This document shows positions 1 through 7,814 of a stretch of 64,000 bases of DNA, in pieces. The translations under genes and the position numbers were made by a program. A model generated the notes under the pieces. It was not told the DNA's origin and ran no database searches. It worked only from the letters and a program-made list of their open reading frames with translations. Source of the DNA: Woeseiaceae bacterium (lineage in GTDB: Bacteria > Pseudomonadota > Gammaproteobacteria > Steroidobacterales > Woeseiaceae); the NCBI GenBank assembly GCA_028280615.1, contig JANQLK010000032.1:1-64000 (forward strand). The letters run 5' to 3'. Position 1 is the stretch's first letter. The number at the start of each line of letters is the position of its first letter.

Positions 1-643
1 GGGCTGAAATCGGTTCACGTGCCTCTGACGTTTCCGCGGTAACGTCTTCGGAGACGTCGTCAGCCGCATTATCCATGGCATGTTCGAGCGCCCGCAGCAC
101 GAGTTCGCCCTGCTCGGCCGGAAGCCTCGTCTTGATCACTAGGCAGCCGTCTTCGTCTCGATGGTACTCGAGTTCCCGCCGAGCGTGGAGTTGCTCGGCA
201 ACATCGGGCTCATTGAGCCGCTCACAGCGCCTGTACTCCGAGACAAACCGCTCAACGTGATAGGCCGTGCCGTGATGGGCGATGCTGAGCAGCAGGTCCT
301 CGTTGTCCGGTGTCGCGATACGCGTCATCGCCCGCACCTTGGAGAAGCTCACCCTCCCTTCCGCGAAGGCCGTCTGGATCTTCGGTACGGCCTGCAAGGC
401 ATGCGCCGTGCGCAGCCGCTCGCGCGCGGCGTTGAGCCCCAGGCCGCATTTGAAGTTGAGCCACTCGGCGCAGGACTTGAAGCCCAGATCCTCCCAGTAG
501 CGCTTCTCATCGAACTCCCGAAGCAGCTCGAGGAAGTGGGCCTGGGCGACGGTCAGGTAGGCGTTCAGTTCGGCGATGCGGTTGCCGAGCCGCTCGCCCT
601 CGGACAGTTCGGAATGGGCATCGGGGGGTATCAAATCGGCCAT
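1..643 (-). CDS. DUF222/13E12-type HNH endonuclease, partial (C-terminus beyond left edge)
   Basis: The open frame runs off the left edge; 214 residues from the N-terminus are visible. It begins MADLIPPDAHSEL and contains the DUF222 core around residues 45-120 (RYWEDLGFKSCAEWL, then LRTAHALQAVPKI, then GRVSFSKVRAMTRIA). In this family the catalytic HNH domain is C-terminal, so it would lie outside the window. The ATG at 643 is preceded by a strong ribosome site (GGAGGGAG). A LexA-like box lies 20 bases upstream at 663-682, suggesting SOS control. Family assignment rests on the DUF222 pattern alone; nuclease activity cannot be judged here. Confidence 0.8.
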   Translation of the reverse strand, partial: MADLIPPDAHSELSEGERLGNRIAELNAYLTVAQAHFLELLREFDEKRYWEDLGFKSCAEWLNFKCGLGLNAARERLRTAHALQAVPKIQTAFAEGRVSFSKVRAMTRIATPDNEDLLLSIAHHGTAYHVERFVSEYRRCERLNEPDVAEQLHARRELEYHRDEDGCLVIKTRLPAEQGELVLRALEHAMDNAADDVSEDVTAETSEAREPISA

Positions 644-662
644 GGCTCCCTCCGTGGAACGA

Positions 663-682
663 TACTGAATGAATATCCAGTA
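663..682 (-). promoter_or_regulatory. LexA/SOS-box-like operator
   Basis: The site reads TACTG-N10-CAGTA, matching the gammaproteobacterial LexA consensus (CTG-N10-CAG in a TA..TA frame) at all outer positions and at about half of the inner AT-rich ones. It sits 20 bases ahead of the DUF222/HNH start codon, where a bound repressor would block transcription. No lexA gene is in the window. Confidence 0.6.
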
Positions 683-942
683 CTATACGCCCAAGCCGCT
701 GATAATGATGGGTTAATTTCTGCTCTAAAGCGCCAGATCGGAAGTATGAATCTGTCCCACTAGAGTACCCGCCACCTCTACACGTATCACTCAAGAGAGA
801 GGTCTGCTTTGTCCAGGGTGCAGAACTAGTTGCGGCCGACTGCCTAGAAGGCTGCTTACCTCGGAACCGATCGCTTGGGCGCTGCTATGAGGCCCTTAGC
901 CAAGTGGCAGCAACCGGCCAGAAGCGGACCTCTGGTAGACAC
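683..942. other. Gap without recognised gene
   Basis: Between the LexA-like box and the terminator of the PEP-CTERM gene no frame has coding character or a good ribosome site. It probably carries the promoter of the DUF222/HNH gene. Confidence 0.5.
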
Positions 943-972
943 AAAGAGCCCCGTACTCTGGGCGGGGCTTTC
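943..972 (-). terminator. Rho-independent terminator after the PEP-CTERM gene
   Basis: On the minus strand AGCCCCG pairs with CGGGGCT across a 9-base loop, extended by AAAG/CTTT and ending in a short T tract. It lies about 18 bases beyond the stop of the gene ending at 990. Confidence 0.65.
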
Positions 973-989
973 ACTGAATCGCCGTTCGA

Positions 990-1541
990 TCAGGCTTTCT
1001 TCCCGCGCCTGGCGAAACCCAGCCCGAACAGGCCGATTCCCACAAGAGTGAGGGTGCCGGGTTCGGGGACTGCCATAGCTCTAATCAGGAAATGACCTTT
1101 ATCGGGGAAGCGGAAATCTGGCAAGCCGAAACCCTCTTGAACGAAAAAGTCGCCGAAACCTCGAGGCCCAGCTTGACCGAGTCCAAAGCTAGCACCGGGA
1201 TCATCATAGAGTCCTATTGCACATGGAAGCGGCCCACAAGTGCCGGTAGCGCCCAAGAGTGCGATAAGCAAATCCGCATCACCGTCGCTGGCCCTAAGTC
1301 CTGAAAACCCGGCGGCCTGCGCGAGAGACTCTAAGTCAAGGGCGTCTGCGAACTGATAGCCCGAAAAAAGTCCGCCTGCACCCAATTGAGTCCCTACAAA
1401 GTTGCGAGTGAGGCCGATTGTCTCGGTCAAATCGAGCCACTCAAGACCAGTATCTGTATCGAGGGTGGAGTCCCCCAGATCAATGAGATCAGCATTCGCC
1501 GCAAAAGGCACAAGCAACAGTACAAGAAGTAGTTTGCGCAT
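990..1541 (-). CDS. PEP-CTERM sorting-domain protein
   Basis: This 183-residue exported protein has a signal peptide (about residues 1-17) and a C-terminal PEP-CTERM signal from residue 158: VPEPGT, a hydrophobic helix, then the basic tail RRGKKA. In this system an exosortase (EpsH/XrtA type) recognises the PEP motif and delivers the protein to the surface or extracellular matrix. The middle (residues 20-150) resembles the short DUF1566-like segments common in such proteins (TGLEWLDLTET), of unknown function. No exosortase or EPS gene is present in the window, so the processing machinery must be elsewhere. Confidence 0.85.
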   Translation of the reverse strand: MRKLLLVLLLVPFAANADLIDLGDSTLDTDTGLEWLDLTETIGLTRNFVGTQLGAGGLFSGYQFADALDLESLAQAAGFSGLRASDGDADLLIALLGATGTCGPLPCAIGLYDDPGASFGLGQAGPRGFGDFFVQEGFGLPDFRFPDKGHFLIRAMAVPEPGTLTLVGIGLFGLGFARRGKKA

Positions 1542-1767
1542 AACTCAACTCCGGTTGCCTTAGGTCTTTAACGATGCAAAAACCGTGCCGCCTCGCCGCA
1601 GGCGTTATGTCACAAGGGAATGATGGGGTTCTACTGTTTCTGCACTACGTAGTATGTAAGAAAAACCGACAATACACTGGATTCAGAGACGACAAATCCC
1701 GGAACGACCGCTATCAGATACACCGGTCTTGGTTGCGAGAGTAAGTCGTCGTTCCCACGGCGGATTC

Positions 1768-2091
1768 CTACTGGACACGCTCAACAAACGCCTCGCCATG
1801 GCGAGCGAGTGAGTCCTCGACGGGTCCTGCCGAATGAAACTCCAGCATCGCCGAGCTTTGATTCCGTCTGGGAATCTCAAGGATGATCAGCCATGCCTCT
1901 TCGGGCTCCTCGTCCGTCATCCCTTCGAGATCGAAGTATGCTCAAAGTCCGGATAGAGTTCGCCGGAATCGCCTTTCAGCACGACGCTAGTCCACGCATC
2001 CCCCAGGCGATCGTATTCGAACCCATACGCCGGATAACAACACACTCAACAGTCGGTAACCGAACAGAGAATAGAAGACACGGCCGGTCAC
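1768..2091 (-). pseudogene. Frameshifted remnant of a small protein gene
   Basis: Three reading frames join into one plausible protein only if two frameshifts are allowed: VTGRVFYSLFGYRLL from a GTG at 2091, then YGFEYDRLGDAWTSVVLKGD..., then YFDLEGMTDEEPEEAWLIIL... to a TAG at 1768. The second shift lies near 1935-1945. The stretches have protein-like composition with few rare residues, unlike the other frames. I do not recognise the family. Sequencing error is the alternative to genuine decay. Confidence 0.4.
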
Positions 2092-2097
2092 TAGATG

Positions 2098-2253
2098 CTA
2101 GATCTTCTCCTTAGGCGAAGCAGCAGCTTTGCTTTGGGCCAACAGCGGCAGCCCGTCCATCAAGTGATCGAGCATCCGCTTCCCGCGGTCTAACCGCCAC
2201 TCGGTCTGGCTCCGAAGTTTCTTGTCGCAATCCGACAAATCCAATCGCCACAA
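2098..2253 (-). CDS. Possible small ORF upstream of the frameshifted remnant
   Basis: A 51-residue frame starting with TTG and ending KEKI reads WRLDLSDCDKKLRSQTEWRL... It ends six bases before the GTG of the broken gene downstream, as in a translationally coupled pair. There is no convincing ribosome site and no recognised family, so it may be part of the same decayed locus. Confidence 0.3.
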   Translation of the reverse strand: MWRLDLSDCDKKLRSQTEWRLDRGKRMLDHLMDGLPLLAQSKAAASPKEKI

Positions 2254-2341
2254 ATCAAAAAGCCGACCGCATAGCAGTCAAGCCCGGCCCGGACTATAAT
2301 TTCATTAATTTCAGTCCCGACAGAAATTGAAGGATCGTCCG

Positions 2342-2866
2342 ATGCAACTGTCCCCCGCGGTAGAAAAGTATGTTCTGCACTGGGGCGAGATGGGCACGCG
2401 CTGGGGCACGAACCGCACCGTCGCGCAGATCCACGCGCTCTTGTACCTGTCGCCCGAGCCGCTGCGCGCCGACGAAATCTGCGAGCTGTTGTCGGTAGCG
2501 CGTTCGAATGTCTCGACGAGTATCCGCGAACTGCAGAGTTACGGACTCGTGCACATGACGCATGTGCTGGGCGACCGTCGCGACTATTTCGAGTCGGTCA
2601 CCGACGTCTGGGAGCTGTTCCGGGTCATCATCGAGCAGCGCAAGCAGCGCGAGCTGAACCCGACGCTCAGGATGCTGAAGCGCTGCGCGACCGAAGTGGA
2701 TGACGAAAAGGACACCGACCCGGTCACCAAGGAACGCATCCACAACATGCTCGATTTCGTCGAACGCACGAGCAGCTGGTACGAACAGATCAGCGACGTG
2801 CCGTCGACGACGCTCACGAAACTGATGTCGCTCGGCGCGAGCATCACGAAGCTGGTCAAAAAGTAG
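2342..2866 (+). CDS. GbsR/MarR-family transcriptional regulator
   Basis: This 174-residue cytoplasmic protein has a winged helix-turn-helix at about residues 25-90 (LRADEICELLSVARSNVSTSIRELQSYGLV), followed by a helical C-terminal half likely to dimerise. The arrangement is that of GbsR-type MarR relatives, which in other bacteria often control osmolyte or membrane functions. I chose the ATG at 2342 because GAAGGA lies seven bases ahead; a TTG at 2327 is the alternative. A TATAAT hexamer at 2295-2300 and A/T-rich repeats before the start could be its own promoter and operator. Its target is not evident. Confidence 0.8.
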   Translation: MQLSPAVEKYVLHWGEMGTRWGTNRTVAQIHALLYLSPEPLRADEICELLSVARSNVSTSIRELQSYGLVHMTHVLGDRRDYFESVTDVWELFRVIIEQRKQRELNPTLRMLKRCATEVDDEKDTDPVTKERIHNMLDFVERTSSWYEQISDVPSTTLTKLMSLGASITKLVKK

Positions 2867-2881
2867 GCAGCCGGCGGCTCG

Positions 2882-3727
2882 TCAGAGGGCCGGACAGCGG
2901 GCATGCTGCTGCACCTTGCCCCCGCTGCGCTCGCGCAGGAACCAGACCGAAGGCACCAGGGCCTTCGACTCGGGGCCGCCGTTCACGGTGTCGGGCGGGC
3001 GCCGGAAATAACCGCCACGCAGGTAGCCCGCGGTCCGGGGTTCGCCTTCGAAACACTCCGTGTGCCTGAGCTCGCCGTCGACGAGGTAGCCCTCACGCAT
3101 GGCGCTCGAGGACGTGAACGGCGGCGCCGCGTCCGCGTCGAGTCGTACAAGCCAGGTTCGCGCGCCGGTTCCGGGATCGGCGCGAAGTTCCTTTTCGTAG
3201 ATGCCGGCGTGGACTTCTTGCCACGGCACGACGTCGCTTTCGATGATGATCGGCGCGCGGATGACGGCGGCGGCATCGACGTCGTCGAGCGCATAGAGAA
3301 TCAGCGCGCCCGCTTTGGTCTCGAGCCGGAACCCCAGGCTGCCCGGCGGGACGTAGGCGTAGCCGCCGGGGCCAAGTTCGAAATCGGAGAACCTGAGCTT
3401 GCCCTCTAGCACGAAGATCTCGAGCGACTTGCCGGGCGAGCCGCCCGTCGTGCCGCTCCACTCGGCGGGCAGGAGAACGCGGCTGCTCGAAGCGCGCGTG
3501 CGCATGTCGCTCGAGAATTCCTTGGCGCGCACGCCGGGCAGCGCGGCCAGGAAGATATCCGGCATCTCGTCGGTGACGACGAACGCCGGGTACGGGAGAT
3601 TGGGCCGCATGCTCTGGGACACGCAGCCGCCGATCAGCAGACACGCGGCCAGAAAGGAAAAAAGCCGCCCAGATAACTGGGCGGCCAAACTAAGCAGAGG
3701 ATGTCTCAGGCAGAAAACCGATCGCAT
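2882..3727 (-). CDS. Cupin-type (DUF4437-like) lipoprotein
   Basis: The protein has a lipoprotein signal ending LIGGC (Cys at about residue 35 from the chosen start), then two beta-rich halves. The first has cupin features (GKSLEIFVLEGKLRF, then GPGGYAYVPPGS); the second is a similar repeat containing MREGYLVDGELRH. This two-cupin layout resembles DUF4437 proteins of unknown function. The start is uncertain: ATGs at 3760 and 3727 and a TTG at 3697 all lack a clear ribosome site. A perfect terminator-like hairpin overlaps the signal-peptide codons. It is divergent from the DASS transporter gene. Confidence 0.7.
   Translation of the reverse strand: MRSVFCLRHPLLSLAAQLSGRLFSFLAACLLIGGCVSQSMRPNLPYPAFVVTDEMPDIFLAALPGVRAKEFSSDMRTRASSSRVLLPAEWSGTTGGSPGKSLEIFVLEGKLRFSDFELGPGGYAYVPPGSLGFRLETKAGALILYALDDVDAAAVIRAPIIIESDVVPWQEVHAGIYEKELRADPGTGARTWLVRLDADAAPPFTSSSAMREGYLVDGELRHTECFEGEPRTAGYLRGGYFRRPPDTVNGGPESKALVPSVWFLRERSGGKVQQHARCPAL
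3656..3685 (-). terminator. Terminator-like hairpin inside the lipoprotein signal region
   Basis: On the minus strand GCCGCCCAG, TTAT, CTGGGCGGC is followed by six T residues: a 9-bp perfect GC-rich stem with a tetraloop and U tract. It lies within the first codons of the cupin lipoprotein rather than after a gene, so it may act as an attenuator of that gene. Confidence 0.65.
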
Positions 3728-4075
3728 TCGAGTAGTCGAAACATCCGTGTCGCGAGGCATTTCAGCGATACAACTTCCAGGTCGGCAAGTCTCTTAGTCT
3801 CAGGCCAGGATCGGTCGCAGAAAACCGGATCCGTCGATTCACGTGTTGAGAGGAAGCACGTAGCACCCGCCTTCGATCCATGCATCCAGCACGGTGACCC
3901 GCCCCTTTGCCTTACTGCATCTCATCTCCGTGCGTACCGAGTTGGTACGATCAGCGACTCTACTACATCTTGTGAAATAAGGCGAGCATCACACAACATC
4001 TGGCGTGTCTTATACAGATTCGGCATCGGACTCGCTAACGCGTTACATTGTCGCGACCTTCACCCGAGCATCCGG
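3728..4075. other. Divergent intergenic region with a dyad
   Basis: This stretch separates the cupin lipoprotein (minus) from the DASS transporter (plus) and must hold both promoters. CGTACC-GAGTT-GGTACG at 3933-3949 is a perfect inverted repeat of operator size. No convincing coding sequence is present; the long plus frame entering from 3701 has non-protein-like composition before residue 126. Confidence 0.45.
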
Positions 4076-5542
4076 ATGATCGACGAATCGACTCAAGGAC
4101 GATCGCGCCACCAGAGCGTAGGGCTGTACCTCGGCGCGGCGCTCGCCGCAATCATGCTGTTGCTCGGGCCGCCCGAGTCGCTCTCGGATGCGGCGTGGCG
4201 ATGCGCCGCAGTGGGTGTGCTCATGGCCGTGTGGTGGGCGACCGAGGCGATACCGCTTGCAGCAACGGCGCTGATCCCGATCCTGCTGTTTCCGTTGCTC
4301 GGCGTCCGCAGCATCGAAGACACGGTCGTACCCTACTCGAACAAGGTCATCTACCTGTTTCTCGGCGGCTTCGTGGTCGCATTCGCGATGCAGCGCTGGA
4401 ACCTGCACCGGCGCATCGCGCTGACCGTGCTCGACAGGGTCGGCAGCGACGGCGCCTCGCTGGTCGCCGGCTTCATGCTCGTCAGCGCGATGATCAGCAT
4501 GTGGGTCATGAACACGTCGACGACCATGATGCTCCTGCCCATTGCAGTTTCGATCATCGCCGTCGTCCACAACTCGGTCAACGGCCTCGACGAGGTCGAG
4601 CGCGAGCACTTCCAGTACGCGTTGCTGCTCGGCGTCGCCTACGGAGCCACGATCGGCGGCATCGCGACGCTCGTCGGCACGGCGCCTAACGCGATCCTCG
4701 TCGGCTTCATGCAGGACACCTACGGCACCGAGATCGATTTCGCGAGCTGGATGCTGGTCGGTCTTCCGCTGACCGTCACAATGCTGCCGCTGGCCTGGCT
4801 GATCCTGACGCGGGTCGTGTTCAAAGTGAACTTTCATACCTCCGGCGAAGGTCGCGCGGAGCTGCGCAGGCTCAAGGAGGAAATGGGGCCGATGTCGACG
4901 CCGGAGATTCGCGTTGCGATCGTTTTTGCGTCGCTCGCGATCCTGTGGGTGACGCGACCGCTGCTCACGCGACTGCCGTTGCTCGCCGACCTCGAGGACT
5001 CGATGATCGTCGTCGCCGGCGTGCTGGTCCTGTTCATGCTGCCGAGCGGCGACCGCGGCGACCCGATCCTGTTGCGCTGGAAGTACGCCGAGCAGCTGCC
5101 CTGGGGCGTGCTGCTCCTGTTCGGCGGCGGGCTGTCACTCGCCAGCGCCGTGTCGGGTACCGGGCTCGCGCAGTGGATCGGCACCAATCTTCAGTCGATC
5201 GGGACGCTGCCGCTGATGCTCGTCGTCGGCATTACCGCGACGATGATCATCTTCCTGACCGAGCTCACGAGCAACGTCGCGACCACGACGACGTTTCTGC
5301 CCGTCGTCGGAGCCATCGCAATCGAGTCGGGATTCGACCCGATCACGGTTACGGTGCCCGTGACGCTGGCGGCGAGCTGCGCCTTCATGCTGCCCGTCGC
5401 AACGCCGCCGAACGCCATCGTTTTCGGTTCGGGTATGCTCACGATCCCGAAGATGATGCGTGCCGGCTTCGCTTTGAATATCGTGGGTATCTTCCTGGTC
5501 ACGACGATGGCGGTCGTGCTCGCGCCGCGCTTCCTGCACTGA
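4076..5542 (+). CDS. SLC13/DASS-family sodium:anion symporter
   Basis: This 488-residue inner-membrane protein has about a dozen hydrophobic segments. Both substrate/sodium-site hairpins of the divalent anion:Na+ symporter family are visible: MNTSTTMMLLPIA near residue 145 and TSNVATTTTFLPV near residue 400. The family signature ASCAFMLPVATPPNAIVF follows near residue 435. Relatives carry dicarboxylates, citrate or sulfate; the substrate cannot be assigned. The start is the ATG at 4076, right before MIDESTQ and the first membrane segment; upstream codons in frame look random. Confidence 0.9.
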   Translation: MIDESTQGRSRHQSVGLYLGAALAAIMLLLGPPESLSDAAWRCAAVGVLMAVWWATEAIPLAATALIPILLFPLLGVRSIEDTVVPYSNKVIYLFLGGFVVAFAMQRWNLHRRIALTVLDRVGSDGASLVAGFMLVSAMISMWVMNTSTTMMLLPIAVSIIAVVHNSVNGLDEVEREHFQYALLLGVAYGATIGGIATLVGTAPNAILVGFMQDTYGTEIDFASWMLVGLPLTVTMLPLAWLILTRVVFKVNFHTSGEGRAELRRLKEEMGPMSTPEIRVAIVFASLAILWVTRPLLTRLPLLADLEDSMIVVAGVLVLFMLPSGDRGDPILLRWKYAEQLPWGVLLLFGGGLSLASAVSGTGLAQWIGTNLQSIGTLPLMLVVGITATMIIFLTELTSNVATTTTFLPVVGAIAIESGFDPITVTVPVTLAASCAFMLPVATPPNAIVFGSGMLTIPKMMRAGFALNIVGIFLVTTMAVVLAPRFLH

Positions 5543-5549
5543 GGTCTGC

Positions 5550-5633
5550 ATGTCCGGCGACTACGAAATCACCAGGCAAAACAAGGTCCGCCAGGTTCGC
5601 GAAAGGTGTCGGCGAAGCCGTCGCCGATCGTGA
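5550..5633 (+). pseudogene. Possible fragment of a pyridoxamine-phosphate-oxidase-like gene
   Basis: A 27-codon frame with a good ribosome site (GAGG before ATG) begins MSGDYEITRQNKVRQV. That resembles the N-terminus of FMN-binding PNPOx-like proteins, where a 'T..NKVRR.P.RG.YD' run is common. It then degenerates into an Arg-rich tail and stops. It lies between the transporter and ogt and is probably a deletion remnant. Confidence 0.25.
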
Positions 5634-5655
5634 AAGCGCTCGAGGGCAAGCGGTT

Positions 5656-6144
5656 CTAGAGCAGATTTCCGGCCGCGTGCTCGGCCTCCAGCCTGAGCAA
5701 GGCCTCCTTCGTATCGAGCCCGCCGCCGAAGCCGGTCAGATCGCCGCTCTTGCCGATCACGCGGTGGCAGGGCACGACGATCGGGATCGGGTTGCGGCCG
5801 TTTGCCGCGCCGACCGCGCGCACGGCCCTTGGTCGGCCGATGCGCTCGGCGATCGCCGCGTACGAGGTCGTCTGGCCGTAGGGAATCTTTTTGAGCTCCT
5901 CGAGCACCTCGACCTGGAACTCGGTCCCGCCGAGTCTGAGCGGCAGATCGAACTCGCGGCGCTCGCCCGCGAAGTACTCACCGAGCTGCCGGCGCGCCTC
6001 GGCGAACGGCTTCTCGTTGAATATCCAGTCCGGCTCGGGGTCGCGGCGCATCGAGCCCTCGGGAAAACCAATGATCGCGAGCGCGTCGTCGTCACCGGCC
6101 AGTAGCAGTTCGCCGATCGGCGTATCCAAATAGCAGTAGTACAT
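5656..6144 (-). CDS. ogt: Methylated-DNA--protein-cysteine S-methyltransferase
   Basis: This 162-residue suicide DNA-repair protein moves the methyl group of O6-methylguanine onto its own cysteine. The acceptor motif PCHR is at residues 125-128 (Cys126), and the recognition-helix region RAVRAVGAANGRNP precedes it. The start chosen is the ATG at 6144, six bases after GGAGG; an ATG at 6150 overlaps the stop of the upstream gene. It is translationally coupled to the Ada/AlkA fusion gene, so both alkylation-repair activities are made together. Confidence 0.93.
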   Translation of the reverse strand: MYYCYLDTPIGELLLAGDDDALAIIGFPEGSMRRDPEPDWIFNEKPFAEARRQLGEYFAGERREFDLPLRLGGTEFQVEVLEELKKIPYGQTTSYAAIAERIGRPRAVRAVGAANGRNPIPIVVPCHRVIGKSGDLTGFGGGLDTKEALLRLEAEHAAGNLL

Positions 6145-6146
6145 CG

Positions 6147-7631
6147 TCATCCTCCGGAGTTCTGGGGACAGTTCCATAAAGCAAGTGCCGCGTAGGCACG
6201 CCAGGGCCGCCAGCGCTCGGCCCGGGCCTTGAGCTCGCGGGGTTTCATGCGGGGGCGATCCGGCGCGTCGAACGCGCGCAGCAGGCCCAGATCGGACGAC
6301 GGAAACGCGTCCGGGTTCTTTCGCGCCCGCATCAGTATGTACTGCGCGGTCCAGTCGCCGATGCCCGGCAGCGCCTCGAGGGCCTCGACGAGCTCGGCAT
6401 CGTCCTGGCCGGCGTCGAAGCCGACCTCGCCTGAATACACGGCCCGTGCGAATCCGCGAATCGCGTTGGCGCGTGCGCCGACCAGCCCCAGCTTGTTGAG
6501 CCTCGCGCGCATGAGCTGCACGGGCGTCGGGAACGCGTGGGTGAGGCCGAATCGCTCGGCCGTAGTGGCCAGCTGACCCTCGAGCGGCTCGCCGTAGCGT
6601 TCGACGATGCGGCCGGACAGCGTCGTTGCCGCCTTGACCGACACCTGCTGGCCGAGGATCGCACGCACGCCGAGCTCGAACGGATCCCAGGTACCGGGCA
6701 CGCGCAGGCCGGCTCGAGCTTTGAGCATGGGTCGAAGCTTCGGGTCGGCGCGCAGCACGTCGCGAATCTCCGCGATCGGCGCATCGACGTCGAACATCTC
6801 GCGGACGCGGCGCACAATGCGGAACAGCTCCGAGGTATCGACGTTACGAATCACGGCCACGATGCTCTTTTCGGACGGCGCATCGCTGACCTCCAGCAGG
6901 CCAACGCCGCTGTCGGTGCGCACCGTGCGTCGATAGACCCCGCCCGACACCGATTCGACACCCGGTATGGCTCGGCCCGCGTAGAAATCGAGCAAGGCCT
7001 TGAAATCGTACGGCGTGCGGTAGCTAAGGCGAATCGACAGCGGCGACGCCGGATCGAATACCCGCCCCTGCTCGCGGCCGGCCCGGCGCAGCTCGCGCGG
7101 CGCGCGGCCGTAAGTGATTTTGAACGCGTCGTTGAATCGGCGCACGCTGCCGTAGCCTGCCGCGGCGGCGATGTCGGCGAGCTTCAAGTCCGTGTCATCG
7201 ATCAGGCGCTTGGCGAAATGCAGGCGCCGAGTGTGTGCCACGGCGACGGGACTCGCGCCGAGATGCTGCGTGAAGAGCCGGCGCAGATGCCGGCTGGTCA
7301 CGCCGAGCCGGTCGGCGAGCTGTTCGACGTTGCCGTCGTCGAGCGCGCCGTCGGCGATCAGGTCGAGGCCGCGTCGCACCGTCGTCGACGTCCCGCACCA
7401 GGCCGGCGTACCCGGCGCGCACTCGGGCCGGCAGCGCAGGCACGGCCGGTAGCCGGCCTCGCTCGCGGCCGCAGCGGTCGGGAAATAGGTGACGTTCTCG
7501 CTCAATGGCGCGTTCGCGGGGCAAACCGGCCGGCAGTAGATGCCGGTCGTACGCACGCCGATGAAAAAACGGCCGTCGAAACGGGCGTCTCTGGACAGCC
7601 GGGCGCGTTCGTAGACTGCGTTGCTCTGCAT
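6147..7631 (-). CDS. Ada regulatory domain - AlkA DNA-3-methyladenine glycosylase fusion
   Basis: This 494-residue fusion has three parts. The N-terminal Ada methyl-acceptor zinc domain has Cys33, 37, 64 and 67, with the same spacing as E. coli Ada Cys38/42/69/72. An AraC-type HTH follows (about residues 85-185, with DIAAAAGYGSVRRFNDAF). Last is an AlkA-like N-domain and HhH-GPD glycosylase, with GIGDWTAQYILMRA and catalytic Asp447 in AFPSSD. In Ada systems, methyl transfer from phosphotriesters to the first cysteine turns the protein into a transcription activator. It probably activates its own operon with ogt. Confidence 0.93.
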   Translation of the reverse strand: MQSNAVYERARLSRDARFDGRFFIGVRTTGIYCRPVCPANAPLSENVTYFPTAAAASEAGYRPCLRCRPECAPGTPAWCGTSTTVRRGLDLIADGALDDGNVEQLADRLGVTSRHLRRLFTQHLGASPVAVAHTRRLHFAKRLIDDTDLKLADIAAAAGYGSVRRFNDAFKITYGRAPRELRRAGREQGRVFDPASPLSIRLSYRTPYDFKALLDFYAGRAIPGVESVSGGVYRRTVRTDSGVGLLEVSDAPSEKSIVAVIRNVDTSELFRIVRRVREMFDVDAPIAEIRDVLRADPKLRPMLKARAGLRVPGTWDPFELGVRAILGQQVSVKAATTLSGRIVERYGEPLEGQLATTAERFGLTHAFPTPVQLMRARLNKLGLVGARANAIRGFARAVYSGEVGFDAGQDDAELVEALEALPGIGDWTAQYILMRARKNPDAFPSSDLGLLRAFDAPDRPRMKPRELKARAERWRPWRAYAALALWNCPQNSGG

Positions 7632-7724
7632 GGGTCGTATTACCTCCGTTGCACAGCAGTATACGCCGCAGCCACACGTAAACTAGCCAGAATCGGACCT
7701 GGATGCCGGAGAAACGACCGGGCA

Positions 7725-7762
7725 CAAAAAAAGGCCGACGCCCGGGGGTGGACGCCGGCCTC
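7725..7762 (-). terminator. Rho-independent terminator after the peroxiredoxin gene
   Basis: On the minus strand AGGCCGGCGTC pairs imperfectly with GGCGTCGGCCT, followed by seven T residues. It lies about 55 bases past the stop at 7815 and ends the dps-peroxiredoxin transcript. Confidence 0.7.
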
Positions 7763-7814
7763 AGGGTCCGCGATGCGAACCTCACCGTCGGGGGAGGGGG
7801 GGTCTCAGGTGAGG

